Of a stretch of DNA of 64,000 nucleotides, positions 13,859 to 23,215 are shown in pieces. The position numbers and the translations under genes were made by a program. This DNA is from Nonomuraea longispora (GTDB taxonomy: Bacteria; Actinomycetota; Actinomycetes; Streptosporangiales; Streptosporangiaceae). The stretch spans positions 1 through 64,000 of the forward strand of contig NZ_SMJZ01000016.1 in the NCBI RefSeq assembly GCF_004348345.1. The letters run 5' to 3'. The notes beneath the pieces were generated by a model that was given only the letters and a program-made list of their open reading frames with translations, was not told where the DNA came from and did not search any database. The first letter of the stretch is position 1, and each line of letters begins with the position of its first letter.

Positions 13859-14221
13859 ATGCCGGTGGGTTCTGCTGTCAGGGATCGTTGTAGGACATTG
13901 CTCGCCGACCAAGGGGAGCTCCATTACGTCTTTCCCGCGCGTTCGGTGGGAACGACAGAAAGTGGACATTTCCTCATCGTTGTGACCGATGCCGCTATCT
14001 CGGTGCTCGCCACCAGGACGCTCAGAAGCGATCGTCCCGTCGCCGTGTTGGCCTCGTTCCCGAGGCACACCAGGCTGGGTCCCATCCAGCCTGGACCGAT
14101 AATCGAGCTGGGCTCTATGGCCTTCGAATTCGATGAGGAGTACACCGCCGTGGTCAAGGCCGCCGACGCGGAAGTCTTCGCGCCGGAGACCCTGCCTCCC
14201 GATCCGCTGCCCGACCTGTGA
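13859..14221 (+). CDS. Conserved actinobacterial protein of unknown function, 120 residues
   Basis: The product starts MPVGSAVRDRCRTLLADQ and ends PESLPPDP-like (ETLPPDPLPDL). I have a general memory of such small proteins near metK/coaBC in actinomycetes but no assigned function. It has no signal peptide or membrane segment. Beta-rich segments (GHFLIVVTDAAISVLATR, FEFDEEYTAVVKAADAEV) suggest a small PH-like or beta-sandwich fold; this is only an impression. ATG 13859 is preferred because a GGGGGGA run lies 5 nt upstream; the frame is open back to 13745. The last 14 bp are duplicated just after the stop. Confidence 0.7.
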   Translation: MPVGSAVRDRCRTLLADQGELHYVFPARSVGTTESGHFLIVVTDAAISVLATRTLRSDRPVAVLASFPRHTRLGPIQPGPIIELGSMAFEFDEEYTAVVKAADAEVFAPETLPPDPLPDL

Positions 14222-14236
14222 TGCCCGACCTGTGAT
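14209..14236 (+). repeat. 14-bp tandem duplication at a gene end
   Basis: GCCCGACCTGTGAT occurs at 14209-14222 and 14223-14236, and a third partial copy (GCCCGAC) follows. The unit includes the stop codon of the 13859 gene, so the duplication does not change the protein. Probably replication slippage. Confidence 0.8.
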
Positions 14237-14282
14237 GCCCGACATGCGGTGTGCGGCTTCGCGGCCGGGCGCCGGGTGGGGC

Positions 14283-14288
14283 TAGACT
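14283..14288 (+). promoter_or_regulatory. Putative -10 box of metK
   Basis: TAGACT fits TANNNT and would give a leader of about 70 nt before the metK TTG. No convincing -35 is seen. No SAM riboswitch consensus is apparent in the leader. Confidence 0.35.
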
Positions 14289-14364
14289 TCGGCGAAGCCC
14301 AGGTCCGCCCGTTCGGCCCTGAGCCGTACATACGTCAGCAGCCGCTGCATGAGGAGCCACTGAG

Positions 14365-15552
14365 TTGTCACGTCGCCTGTTCACCTCCGAGTCGGTCACC
14401 GAGGGCCACCCGGACAAGATCGCCGACCAGATCAGTGACGCGATTCTCGACACCATGCTCAAAGACGATCCGAAGAGCCGGGTCGCCGTCGAGACGATGA
14501 TCACTACCGGCCAGGTCCATGTCGCAGGCGAGGTCACCACCGAGACCTACGTCGACATCCCTGGCGTCATCCGGGAGAAGATCCTTGAGATCGGCTACGA
14601 CGCCTCCCACAAGGGCTTCGACGGCGCCTCGTGCGGTGTGTCGGTGTCCATCGGCGCGCAGTCGCCCGACATCGCCCAGGGCGTCGACGCCGCCTACGAG
14701 CACCGTGAGGGCGAGGACGGCGACGAGCTCGACCGTCAGGGCGCCGGTGACCAGGGCCTCATGTTCGGCTATGCCTGCCGCGAGACCCCCGAGCTGATGC
14801 CCCTGCCGATCACCCTGGCCCACCGGCTCGCCCTGCGCCTGTCCCAGGTGCGCAAGGACGGCACGGTCCCCTACCTCAGGCCCGACGGCAAGACCCAGGT
14901 CACCGTCGAGTACGACGGCGACACGCCGATCCGGCTCGACACGGTGGTCGTCTCGACGCAGCACGCCGCCGAGATCGACCTCAAGGAGATGCTGACGCCC
15001 GACATCAAGGAGCACGTGGTCGACCCCGTGCTCGCGGAGCTCGAACTCGACACCGACGGCTACCGCCTGCTGGTCAACCCGACCGGCCGCTTCGAGATCG
15101 GCGGCCCGATGGGCGACGCCGGGCTCACCGGACGTAAGATCATCATCGACACCTACGGCGGCATGGCCCGCCACGGCGGCGGCGCCTTCTCCGGCAAGGA
15201 CCCGTCCAAGGTCGACCGCTCGGCCGCCTACGCGATGCGCTGGGTCGCCAAGAACGTCGTCGCGGCGGGGCTCGCCGACCGGTGCGAGGTCCAGGTGGCG
15301 TACGCGATCGGCAAGGCCAAGCCGGTCGGGCTGTTCGTGGAGTGCTTCGGCACGGAGAAGGTCGCCGTGGAGAAGATCCAGGAGGCCGTCCTGCAGGTGT
15401 TCGACCTGCGCCCGGCCGCCATCATCCGCGACCTCGACCTCCTGCGGCCCATCTACTCGGAGACCGCCGCCTACGGGCACTTCGGCCGTGAGGGCTTCTC
15501 CTGGGAGTCCACCGACCGCGCCGAGGCCCTGCGCACCGCCGCCGGCATGTGA
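14365..15552 (+). CDS. metK: S-adenosylmethionine synthetase
   Basis: MetK makes S-adenosylmethionine from methionine and ATP. The 395 residues start [14 protein letters not shown], with the ATP-binding [12 protein letters not shown] (about 126-137) and the P-loop-like [16 protein letters not shown] (about 272-287). The start is TTG, supported by TGAGGAG 8 nt upstream; no ATG or GTG is better placed. It appears monocistronic, with its own -10 upstream and a strong hairpin downstream. Confidence 0.97.
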   Translation: MSRRLFTSESVTEGHPDKIADQISDAILDTMLKDDPKSRVAVETMITTGQVHVAGEVTTETYVDIPGVIREKILEIGYDASHKGFDGASCGVSVSIGAQSPDIAQGVDAAYEHREGEDGDELDRQGAGDQGLMFGYACRETPELMPLPITLAHRLALRLSQVRKDGTVPYLRPDGKTQVTVEYDGDTPIRLDTVVVSTQHAAEIDLKEMLTPDIKEHVVDPVLAELELDTDGYRLLVNPTGRFEIGGPMGDAGLTGRKIIIDTYGGMARHGGGAFSGKDPSKVDRSAAYAMRWVAKNVVAAGLADRCEVQVAYAIGKAKPVGLFVECFGTEKVAVEKIQEAVLQVFDLRPAAIIRDLDLLRPIYSETAAYGHFGREGFSWESTDRAEALRTAAGM

Positions 15553-15627
15553 GCCGCCGCCGTCTGCGACCCCCTCTCCCCGGGCGCCGACCCCCGGGGG
15601 CGGGGCGCCGCCGGCCGGCATGACGTG

Positions 15628-15671
15628 ACCGGTCAACCCCTGGACTCCGCAGAGCCCGGGGGTTGACCGGT
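15628..15671 (+). terminator. Strong hairpin downstream of metK
   Basis: ACCGGTCAACCCC (15628-15640) and GGGGTTGACCGGT (15659-15671) are perfectly complementary over 13 bp with an 18-nt loop. No T tract follows, as is common for terminators in high-GC actinobacteria. Confidence 0.65.
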
Positions 15672-15870
15672 GAACGTGCCTTTCCCCGGCAGCGGGGTGC
15701 TGCCTGGAGCCTTCGCCCGGCTTGAAACGGGACTGCCGCGCTATGGAAATGACGTTTCCTCACGCGCCCGCCGGCCGGCGCGTCTCCTGTCCGGGGGACG
15801 CGGCGTACGGCGTCCGTACCGTGTGCGGGCGGCGGACGCCGTGGGTGGTGAGGTCTGGTAGACGTAGGGC
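15672..15870. other. metK-priA spacer with a small palindrome
   Basis: About 200 bp of non-coding sequence follow the metK hairpin. GGAAA (15745-15749) and TTTCC (15755-15759) form an interrupted palindrome in otherwise GC-rich sequence, a possible operator. TAGACG at 15859-15864 sits 6 nt before the priA GTG and may be a leaderless -10 box, although its last base is not T. Confidence 0.4.
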
Positions 15871-18702
15871 GTGACCCACTCCGACGACGCCCTCCTGCCG
15901 CTCGACGCCGTGCGGCCCCCAGCGTCGTCCAAGGACGCCAAAGGCGCTCCCGTGCCCGCTCCGGAGCGGCCGGTGGCGAGGATCGTGGTGGACAGCCCGC
16001 TGCCACACCTCGACCGCTCCTTCGACTACCTGATCCCGGCCTCCATGCACGAGACGGCCGAGCCGGGCGTGCGGGTCAGGGTGCGGTTCGCGGGAAAGCT
16101 CGTGGACGGGTTCCTCCTGGAGCGGGTCGAGGAGAGCGAGCACGAGGGACGGCTCACGCCTGTCGAACGCGTGGTCTCTCCCGAGCGCGTGCTCACCCCG
16201 GAGATCGCCGGGCTGGCCCGTGCCGTCGCCGACCGGTACGCGGGCACCCTGACCGACGTGCTCCGTCTCGCCGTCCCGCCGCGCCACGCCAAGGTCGAGT
16301 CGGAGACCCCGAAGGTGCCGGCCCCGTCCGGCCCGCCCGCCCTGGCTGCGCGCGCCGCCACCGATGGGGGACCCGATGACCCGGCCTCGCCGGGCAACCC
16401 CGGCGAAGGGGGACCGCCCCAACCTGGCGACGTTCCCGCCGCGGGGCGGCCACGCTCCGGCGAGAGGGAGGGGGCGGCGAAGGAGCTCACGCCGGGTGAA
16501 GCGTCCCTGGTGGAGGAGAACCGGCCGCCGGAGCGGGCGGCGAGCGACGTACGCGCCGGTCAGGCGGCCTCACACGGGAGCAGCGAACGTGCCGGGAGCC
16601 CCCCGGGCGCCGGAGAGGACACCAGGAAACACGTTGAGCAGGCGGTTCCGGCCGGTGACGCGGCGGCGACGCCGGCGGATGGCGCCGGCCCGGTGGCGCC
16701 GGCCGAGGGCGCGAAGGAGAGTGCGTGGGACGACTATCCCACCGGGCCCTCCTTCCTGGACGCGTTGCGCCGCGGGCGCGCACCCCGGGCCGTGTGGTCG
16801 GCCCTTCCCGGTGCCCGCGGGTGGGCGAGGGCGGTGGCCGAGGCCGTGCACGCGACGCTGGACGGCGGCAGGGGCGCGGTCCTCGTGGTGCCCGACGGCA
16901 AGGACGTGGCGCTGGTGGACACCGAGTTCGAGCGGGTGCTGGGCCCCGGCAGGCACGTGGCGCTCACGGCCGGTCTGGGTCCGGCGGAGCGGTACAGACG
17001 GTGGCTGAAGGTGCTGAGAGGCCAGGTGCGCGCCGTTGTCGGCACCAGGGCCGCCATGTTCGCCCCCGTGGCGGATCTCGGCCTGGTGGCCATCTGGGAC
17101 GACGGCGACGATCTGCACGCCGAGCGCCTGGCCCCGTACCCGCACGCGCGGGAGGTGCTCGGGCTCAGGGCGCACAGGACCGGCGCGGCGATGCTGATCG
17201 GCGGATACGCGCGCACCGCCGAGGCCACGCAGCTCATCGCCTCCCGCTGGGCCAGGCCGATCGTGGCCGCCCGTACGACGATCAGGAGCCTGGCCCCCCG
17301 CGTGCGCCCCGCGGGTGAGGACGCCGAGCTCGCCAAGGACCAGGCGGCGCGGCAGGCCAGGCTTCCGAGCATCGCCTGGCGGGCCTTGCGGCAGGGGCTG
17401 GAGAAGGGACCGGTGCTGGTGCAGGTGCCCAGACGCGGCTATCTGCCCGCCCTGGCCTGCCGGCACTGCCGTACGCCCGCCCGGTGTGTCCTGCCTCCCA
17501 CCAGGACGGCCGCTCCTGCCCTTCCGTCGCCGAGCGCGAAGCCCTCAGGTCCGGCGGTCATGGTGGGGGCGATCCAGCTCGGCGGCCCTGACCCGCTCAC
17601 CGGGCCGAGCCCGGCAGGGCCGCCCGGTGGCGCGGATCCGGGCGGCGGGTCGTCGCCGGCCGGCCGGCCCGGCGCCGATGGTGCGGTGAGCGGCGCGTCC
17701 GCGCCCGGGAAGGGGGCTGCGTCCGACGGCCGGTCCCAGGCCGGTCGGCAGGGCACGGATGACCGGCGAGCGCACGCCGCCCGCCGGGAACGCGCGCCCG
17801 GCCGAGCCGATAGGACGGCAACCGGTCCGGCCGGCGGGACGGGCACCGGTCGTGGCGAAGGGTCCGGGGCTGGTGGGACCGGTGCCGGTGTGAGTGAGCG
17901 AACGGATCCCGGCCCTGTGGGCGAGGGCGGGCGGTTGTGTCATGGCCCGCTGGCGCTCAGAGGTGGCCACGCCGCCCCCTACTGCCGCTGGTGCGGCCGG
18001 GTGGATGCGCGCTGGCGGTGCCCCTCCTGCGGAAGTCCCCGGCTGCGCGCCGTCGTCACCGGCGCCCGGCGTACGGCGGAGGAGCTCGGCAGGGCCTTCC
18101 CTTCCGTGCCGGTGCGCACGTCCGGCCGTGACGGCGTGCTGGCCACCGTGCCGTCCACCCGCGCGCTGGTCGTCGCCACCCCCGGCGCCGAACCCGTCGC
18201 GGAAGGGGGATACGCGGCCGCCGTGCTGCTGGACGGGTGGGCGCTGCTGGGCAGGGCCGACCTGAGGGCGTCCGAGGAGGCGGTGCGCCGCTGGATGAAC
18301 GCCGCCGCCCTGCTCCGCCCCGGCGCCGAGCTGGTCGTGCTCGGGGACGCGGCGCTGCCCGCCGTACAGGCGCTGGTCAGGTGGGATCCCGTCACGCATG
18401 CTGAGCGTGAGCTGGGCGAGCGCGCCGAGCTCGGCTTCCCGCCCGCGGTGCGGATGGCGACGCTCACGGGCGCGGCGACCGCGGTCAGGCAGATGCTCGA
18501 CGAGGTACGCCTGCCGCCCGGCGCCCAGGTGCTCGGCCCCGTGCCGGTGGACGAGCAGGGACAGGAGCGCGCCATGATCCGCGTACGCCGCCAGGGCGGC
18601 GCCGCCCTGGCGGCCGCGCTCAAGGGCGCCAGCGGCGTGCGCGCGGCGCGCAAGACACCGGAGGTGGTGAGGGTGAGTGTCGACCCGCTCGACCTGATTT
18701 AG
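15871..18702 (+). CDS. priA: PriA-like primosomal protein N', helicase motifs degenerate, with two long inserts
   Basis: PriA restarts stalled replication forks. The N-terminal 3'-DNA-binding domain (RIVVDSPLPHLDRSFDYLIP, about 37-56) and the cysteine clusters (around 530-539 and 690-715, CRWCGRVDARWRCPSCG) are clear. The ATPase core is degenerate: where Walker A should be there is LPGARGWARAVAEAV, and DEEH is replaced by WDDGDD. Such inactive PriA proteins are usual in actinobacteria. Two low-complexity inserts, about residues 146-280 and 542-686, raise the length to 943; the second splits the zinc-binding region. No clear ribosome site precedes the GTG. Confidence 0.9.
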   Translation: MTHSDDALLPLDAVRPPASSKDAKGAPVPAPERPVARIVVDSPLPHLDRSFDYLIPASMHETAEPGVRVRVRFAGKLVDGFLLERVEESEHEGRLTPVERVVSPERVLTPEIAGLARAVADRYAGTLTDVLRLAVPPRHAKVESETPKVPAPSGPPALAARAATDGGPDDPASPGNPGEGGPPQPGDVPAAGRPRSGEREGAAKELTPGEASLVEENRPPERAASDVRAGQAASHGSSERAGSPPGAGEDTRKHVEQAVPAGDAAATPADGAGPVAPAEGAKESAWDDYPTGPSFLDALRRGRAPRAVWSALPGARGWARAVAEAVHATLDGGRGAVLVVPDGKDVALVDTEFERVLGPGRHVALTAGLGPAERYRRWLKVLRGQVRAVVGTRAAMFAPVADLGLVAIWDDGDDLHAERLAPYPHAREVLGLRAHRTGAAMLIGGYARTAEATQLIASRWARPIVAARTTIRSLAPRVRPAGEDAELAKDQAARQARLPSIAWRALRQGLEKGPVLVQVPRRGYLPALACRHCRTPARCVLPPTRTAAPALPSPSAKPSGPAVMVGAIQLGGPDPLTGPSPAGPPGGADPGGGSSPAGRPGADGAVSGASAPGKGAASDGRSQAGRQGTDDRRAHAARRERAPGRADRTATGPAGGTGTGRGEGSGAGGTGAGVSERTDPGPVGEGGRLCHGPLALRGGHAAPYCRWCGRVDARWRCPSCGSPRLRAVVTGARRTAEELGRAFPSVPVRTSGRDGVLATVPSTRALVVATPGAEPVAEGGYAAAVLLDGWALLGRADLRASEEAVRRWMNAAALLRPGAELVVLGDAALPAVQALVRWDPVTHAERELGERAELGFPPAVRMATLTGAATAVRQMLDEVRLPPGAQVLGPVPVDEQGQERAMIRVRRQGGAALAAALKGASGVRAARKTPEVVRVSVDPLDLI

Positions 18703-18739
18703 ACCGTTTCCCCGATTCGCTCATCTCATGGCCAGCCGT

Positions 18740-18745
18740 TAGCGT
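18740..18745 (+). promoter_or_regulatory. Leaderless-type -10 box
   Basis: TAGCGT lies 6 nt before the GTG start of the 18752 gene, which has no Shine-Dalgarno sequence. Transcription would start at or next to the start codon. Confidence 0.5.
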
Positions 18746-18751
18746 GCCTCT

Positions 18752-20224
18752 GTGTCGATCGAATGGGTGAACCAGGCCATCGACGACCTGCGTGCTTGGG
18801 GGCGCTCGCGGGACGTCGAAGTGGACGCGGACGAGGTCCGCCTGCTCTGCGACTACGCCAGCGACTACCTCAACGTCAACGAGCTGGGTGACTTCACCCC
18901 TGAGACGTTCGATGAGCTGCTGCTGTCCATCTACCCGCGCAAGGTCATCGCGCCGCCGGAGAGCGCGGAGGAGACCGTGTCCGCGGCCCGCACTCTGGTG
19001 GCCTTCCTCAGCGAGCGCGGGGCGGTGAGCGAGGAGACGGCGGCGCTCATGCGCGGCCGGCTGGAGGACATCGGGACGCGCATGCCCGAGGCGCTCGCCG
19101 ATCCGGCCAACTTCGGCATGGCCAAGAGCCTGTTCAGCTCGATCGGGCCCGAATCGCTCGAGCAGTCGATCGCCATCCCGTCGGGCGAGGTGCCCGATCT
19201 CGGGGAGGCGCCCTGCGACTGCCCGGGCTGCTCGCCGCTGCCGGCCGCCCGGCTGGCCCCGGCCGACGACCTGCGCGCCGCGCTCGCCTCGGTGCCGATG
19301 CTGGCCGAGCAGCCGCTGCCGCGGGACGGCGGCGACCCGCTGGAAGGCTGGGCGCGGGCGGTGGCCCGCATGCTGGAGCCGGGCACGAAAGGCGCGGTCA
19401 CCGGCTCCGTCGAGCTCGACGAGGGCCTCTACGACCTGTTCGACATGCTCTACCGGCTGCAGGTGCGGGTGCCCGTCACGGTGATCGGCGACTATCTCGA
19501 CGAGGTCGCCGGTGACGGCGGGGCCGACCTCGGCGCCGTGCTCGACCGGCTGGCCTGGCACGGCATGATCGAGGTCACCGGCGACACCGCGGAGCTGACG
19601 CCGCTGGCGGTGTGGGGGCTGCGCGAGCACTACCTGTCGCTGGGGCTCGACGCCCCGCAGGCCTCCGACCTGGCCGAGGCCGACGCCCGCGGCCTCATCG
19701 AAGGGCTGCTCGAAGGCGTGCCCGCCGAGCTGGCCGAGGACGACATCAGCCGCTGGCTGACCGGCAGGGACGCCGGAGAGGCCGCGGCCGAGCTGCTGGG
19801 CGCCGCCTCCGGCGCGCCGGCCGTGGCCCGCGGCATCGCGATCACCATCGTCGACCGGCTCGGCCAGGAGGCGGAGCCGCAGGTGCGCGACTATCTCGAC
19901 GACCAGGAGCTGCGCCCGCACGCCATCCACTGGCTGGCCGCCAGGGGGCTGCCCGCGCCGCAGCTCACCCAGGAGGAGCTGCTCTGGGTCAGCGTCGACA
20001 TGCTGGCGCTGGCGATGCCGGCGGCCGAGGAGGACCTCGAGGTGTTCGCCGAGAACATGGCCGCCTCCGGCCCGTCCGCCCACATGATCGAGGAGATGTG
20101 GCGGGTCGACCATCCCGACGTGGTCGACGTGCTCGAGCTGCTCGGACGCTCCATACCGGACGGCAGGGTCGCCAAGGCGGCCCGCAAGGCCGCGTTCAAG
20201 GCCCGGTCCCGGGCCATCCGTTGA
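18752..20224 (+). CDS. Unknown protein with CxCxxC motif, paralogue A of a tandem pair
   Basis: I do not recognise the function. The 490 residues are acidic, helical and without signal peptide or membrane segments. A C-D-C-P-G-C motif at residues 155-160 could bind a metal. A segment LDRLAWHGMIEVTGDTAELTPLAVWGLREHY looks winged-helix-like, and the C-terminus has VDHPDVVDVLELL and AKAARKAAFKARSRAI. The last roughly 230 residues align by eye with the next gene (LTPLxVWxxR, EAExxVRxxL, WLxxRxLxAPxL, VDHPD, KAARKAAxKARS). The gene appears to be leaderless. The two are separated by 37 bp and may be functional partners. Confidence 0.75.
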   Translation: MSIEWVNQAIDDLRAWGRSRDVEVDADEVRLLCDYASDYLNVNELGDFTPETFDELLLSIYPRKVIAPPESAEETVSAARTLVAFLSERGAVSEETAALMRGRLEDIGTRMPEALADPANFGMAKSLFSSIGPESLEQSIAIPSGEVPDLGEAPCDCPGCSPLPAARLAPADDLRAALASVPMLAEQPLPRDGGDPLEGWARAVARMLEPGTKGAVTGSVELDEGLYDLFDMLYRLQVRVPVTVIGDYLDEVAGDGGADLGAVLDRLAWHGMIEVTGDTAELTPLAVWGLREHYLSLGLDAPQASDLAEADARGLIEGLLEGVPAELAEDDISRWLTGRDAGEAAAELLGAASGAPAVARGIAITIVDRLGQEAEPQVRDYLDDQELRPHAIHWLAARGLPAPQLTQEELLWVSVDMLALAMPAAEEDLEVFAENMAASGPSAHMIEEMWRVDHPDVVDVLELLGRSIPDGRVAKAARKAAFKARSRAIR

Positions 20225-20249
20225 GTACGCTCATGTGACTCCTGTGCAG

Positions 20250-20255
20250 TAAGTT
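20250..20255 (+). promoter_or_regulatory. Leaderless-type -10 box
   Basis: TAAGTT is placed 6 nt before the GTG of the 20262 gene, in the 37-bp gap after its paralogue. The second copy may therefore have its own promoter although the gap is short. Confidence 0.5.
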
Positions 20256-20261
20256 TCGTGG

Positions 20262-21614
20262 GTGGCCAACAATGTCTTCGACCTCGCCGAGCTGCGCAAG
20301 CTGATCGATGAGCAGGCCGCCGTGCCGTCACGGCCTCCGGTGGAGACTCCCGTGGAGCATGAGGCGCTGACGTTCCCGCCGGTCCGGCCGGCGCCCGACG
20401 CCGAGCTGGCCAGGGCGGTGCCCGCGGTTCCGCTCGTCGCCGACGCGATCAGGCTCACGAGCTGGACGGGCATCCGCGAGGTGACCGCGGAGGGGCACCT
20501 CGACGAGGCCGCCGCGCGGGCCGCGGCCGAGGAGCTCGGCGTGCCGGCCGCACGGCTGCGTCTCATCTGGATCGTCGCCGTCAACACCGGGCTGCTGCAG
20601 ATCGTCGGCGGGCTGGCCTCGCGAGGTCCGCTGACGATGCAGCTCACCGTCGAGGCCACGCTGGAGTTCTGGGACGGCGTGGTCATGGACGTGCTCGACC
20701 GCGCCGACGAGGGCCTGACGGGCTCGGCCGTGGTCGACGGCCACCTGGCCGAGATGCTGGCCACGATCTACTCCGTGCGCTCGGGCGTCGCCACGGCCAA
20801 CCTCGCGCGCGGCATTCTGCAGTCCCACGAGGTCGCCTGCGCGCCGGGGCCGGCCGAGATGCGCAGGATCGCCGCGGCGCTGCCCGCGGAGCTCCTGGAG
20901 GCGCTGTCGCTGCTGACCTACTGCGGGCTCGTCGAGCAGACCGCCGCGGGCCGCACCGCGCTCACCCCGCTCGGCGTCTGGGCCATCCGCCGCGACCTGC
21001 TGCGCGAGGGCCATGACGCGCCGACCACGGCCGAGGTGGAGGTGTACGCCGACCTGTCCGCGGCCGAGCTGGTCGACGAGCTGGTCAAGGGAGCGGCCAC
21101 GCAGAGCGCGGTCGCGGGGTGGCTGGAGCGCCGCCCGCCTGAGTCGGCCGCCCGCGCCCTGATCGAGATCGCCGCCTCCGGCACGGCCGGGCAGCGCGGC
21201 GCGGTCGGCGCGATCCTGGAGGAGCTCGGCCCGGAGGCGGAGCAACCCGTCAGGGAGGCGCTCGGCGATCCGCTGATGCGCCGCTACGCCGCCTCGTGGC
21301 TGCACATCCGCGACCTCGAGGCGCCGGCGCTCAGCCCGGAGGACCACACCTGGATCGCGGTCGACGCGCTGGCGGCGCTCATGCAGGTGTCGGGCCACGC
21401 GGCCGGCCGGCTCGACACCCCGGAGCCCGGCGAGGACCTGATCAAACTGGTCGGCGAGATGCCCTCGGTCGATCACCCCGACGCGATCGCCGTGCTCGAC
21501 ATGCTCGCGACGGCCCACGACGACCAGGCCGTGGTCAAGGCGGCGCGCAAGGCCGCGATGAAGGCGCGTTCCCTGGCGCACGACGGCTTGCGCACGACGG
21601 CCCGCCGCAGGTGA
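20262..21614 (+). CDS. Unknown protein, paralogue B of a tandem pair
   Basis: This 450-residue soluble protein shares its C-terminal half with the preceding gene: LTPLGVWAIRRDLL, the EAEQPVREALGD block, the VDHPDAIAVLDML segment and the basic end KAARKAAMKARS. It lacks the cysteine motif of paralogue A, and its N-terminal region (Pro/Val-rich, then a helical domain) is different. Both may be HEAT-like helical proteins with a winged-helix core; this is inferred from pattern only. The location between priA and def gives no functional clue. GTG start without Shine-Dalgarno, preceded by TAAGTT. Confidence 0.72.
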   Translation: MANNVFDLAELRKLIDEQAAVPSRPPVETPVEHEALTFPPVRPAPDAELARAVPAVPLVADAIRLTSWTGIREVTAEGHLDEAAARAAAEELGVPAARLRLIWIVAVNTGLLQIVGGLASRGPLTMQLTVEATLEFWDGVVMDVLDRADEGLTGSAVVDGHLAEMLATIYSVRSGVATANLARGILQSHEVACAPGPAEMRRIAAALPAELLEALSLLTYCGLVEQTAAGRTALTPLGVWAIRRDLLREGHDAPTTAEVEVYADLSAAELVDELVKGAATQSAVAGWLERRPPESAARALIEIAASGTAGQRGAVGAILEELGPEAEQPVREALGDPLMRRYAASWLHIRDLEAPALSPEDHTWIAVDALAALMQVSGHAAGRLDTPEPGEDLIKLVGEMPSVDHPDAIAVLDMLATAHDDQAVVKAARKAAMKARSLAHDGLRTTARRR

Positions 21615-21672
21615 GCGGCCCGCCGCCGGGCGCGGGCGGCGCGGGAGGCCGTTCGCAGGTGACAGGCTCCAC

Positions 21673-21678
21673 TAAACT
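21673..21678 (+). promoter_or_regulatory. Putative -10 box of the def-fmt-rsmB operon
   Basis: TAAACT fits TANNNT and lies about 35 bp before the def start, giving a short leader that includes the ribosome site. The -35 is weak (TTCGCA at 21652-21657). Confidence 0.4.
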
Positions 21679-21713
21679 GGGCTGATCCACGTTCGAGAAA
21701 CGGAGTGACCCCC

Positions 21714-22262
21714 TTGGCGATCCAGTCGATCCGGCTGTTCGGAGATCCGGTGCTGCGCACCCCGGCGGCCCCGGTCGTCGACTTCGACAAGGAGCTCCGC
21801 AAGCTGGTCAAGGACCTCACCGACACGATGATGGACGCTCCGGGCGCGGGCCTGGCGGCGCCGCAGATCGGCGTCGGGCTGCGGGTGTTCACCTATTACG
21901 TCGACGATCAGCTCGGCCATCTGATCAACCCCGACCTCGACCTGTCCTCCGATGTCGACGAGGAGGGCGAGGAGGGCTGCCTGTCCTTCCCCGGCCTGTC
22001 GTTCCCGACACCGCGCGCCGTCCGCGCCGTGGCCAAGGGTTTCAACATGCACGGCGAGCCCGTCGTCCTGGAGGGCACCGACCTGATGGCCCGGTGTTTC
22101 CAGCACGAGACCGACCACCTCGACGGCATCCTTTTCATCGACCGCATGGACCCCAAGCAGCGCAAGCTCGCCATGAAGGCCGTGCGCGAGGCCGAGTGGA
22201 GCGGGCTGTCCGCCCCGGTGATCAAGACCTCGCCGCACCCCACCGGCGGAAAGGCGCTCTGA
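21714..22262 (+). CDS. def: Peptide deformylase
   Basis: Def removes the N-formyl group from nascent proteins, working opposite to Fmt encoded next to it. All three signature motifs are present: GAGLAAPQ (44-51), EGCLS with metal ligand C89, and QHETDH with H131 and H135. At 182 residues with a C-terminal extension it is a typical actinobacterial type. TTG 21714 is chosen because GGAG at 21702-21705 is 8 nt upstream; an in-frame GTG at 21705 would add three residues. Confidence 0.95.
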   Translation: MAIQSIRLFGDPVLRTPAAPVVDFDKELRKLVKDLTDTMMDAPGAGLAAPQIGVGLRVFTYYVDDQLGHLINPDLDLSSDVDEEGEEGCLSFPGLSFPTPRAVRAVAKGFNMHGEPVVLEGTDLMARCFQHETDHLDGILFIDRMDPKQRKLAMKAVREAEWSGLSAPVIKTSPHPTGGKAL

Positions 22263-22266
22263 GAGC

Positions 22267-23193
22267 ATGCGCCTGGTCTTCGCGGGCACACCTGCGACGG
22301 CACTGCCGTCGTTGCGCACCCTCATCGACTCTCCCCGGCACGACGTGGTGGCGGTCGTCACCCGCCCCGACGCCCAGTCGGGCCGGGGGCGCAAGGTGCG
22401 TCCCTCTCCGGTGGCCGAGATGGCCGAGGAGGCGGGCATCGAGGTGCTGCGCCCGCAGAAGGCCGGTGACCCCGCCTTCCTCGACCGGCTGCGCGCGATC
22501 GCGCCCGACTGCTGCCCGGTCGTCGCCTACGGCGCGCTGCTGCCGCAGGCGGCCCTCGACGTGCCCCGGCACGGCTGGATCAACCTGCACTTCTCGATCC
22601 TGCCGGCCTGGCGCGGAGCCGCCCCCGTGCAGCACGCCATCCTGCACGGCGACGAGATCACCGGCGCGAGCACGTTCCAGATCGTCAAGGAGCTCGACGC
22701 GGGGCCCGTCTACGGCGTGCTCACCGAGGAGATCCGGGCCTCCGACACCAGCGGCACTTTGCTGGAACGCCTGTCGATCTCGGGGGCGGGCCTGCTCGCC
22801 GCCACGCTCGACGGCGTCGAGGACGGCACCTTGGAGGCCCGGCCGCAGCCGGCGGAGGGCGTGAGCGTCGCACCCAAGATCACCGTTTCCGACGCCCGGG
22901 TCGCATGGGACAGGCCAGCCCTGCACGTCGACCGGCTGATCAGGGCCTGCACCCCGAGCCCGGGGGCGTGGACCGGGTTCAGAGGGCAGCGGGTGAAGCT
23001 CGGCCCGGTGCGGGTGCTCCCCGGCGAGCGGCTGGCGCCTGGTGTGATCTTCGCGGCGAAGACCGCGGTGCGGGTGGGCACCGCGACCGACGCGGTGGAG
23101 CTCGGCGAGGTGCAGCCTCAGGGCAAGCGGCTCATGGGAGCCGTCGAGTGGGCCCGGGGTGTCCGCCCCGAGGACGAAGAGAGGTTCACGTGA
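22267..23193 (+). CDS. fmt: Methionyl-tRNA formyltransferase
   Basis: Fmt formylates initiator Met-tRNA using 10-formyltetrahydrofolate. The N-terminal catalytic domain has [16 protein letters not shown], the formyl-folate loop [16 protein letters not shown] (about 99-114) and the following hydrolase-like fold. A C-terminal OB-like domain starts near residue 205. Length 308 is standard. It starts 4 bp after def. Confidence 0.96.
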   Translation: MRLVFAGTPATALPSLRTLIDSPRHDVVAVVTRPDAQSGRGRKVRPSPVAEMAEEAGIEVLRPQKAGDPAFLDRLRAIAPDCCPVVAYGALLPQAALDVPRHGWINLHFSILPAWRGAAPVQHAILHGDEITGASTFQIVKELDAGPVYGVLTEEIRASDTSGTLLERLSISGAGLLAATLDGVEDGTLEARPQPAEGVSVAPKITVSDARVAWDRPALHVDRLIRACTPSPGAWTGFRGQRVKLGPVRVLPGERLAPGVIFAAKTAVRVGTATDAVELGEVQPQGKRLMGAVEWARGVRPEDEERFT

Positions 23194-23215
23194 TCCGGCG
23201 CGACGGGTGCCGGGC

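Noticed and set aside
14222-14364. SAM riboswitch upstream of metK
   Set aside because: The leader is short and GC-rich and I see none of the conserved SAM-I, SAM-II or SAM-IV core motifs.
15871-18702. PriA considered as a pseudogene because helicase motifs are missing
   Set aside because: The frame is intact over 943 codons with normal codon bias, and actinobacterial PriA proteins are generally known to lack these motifs.
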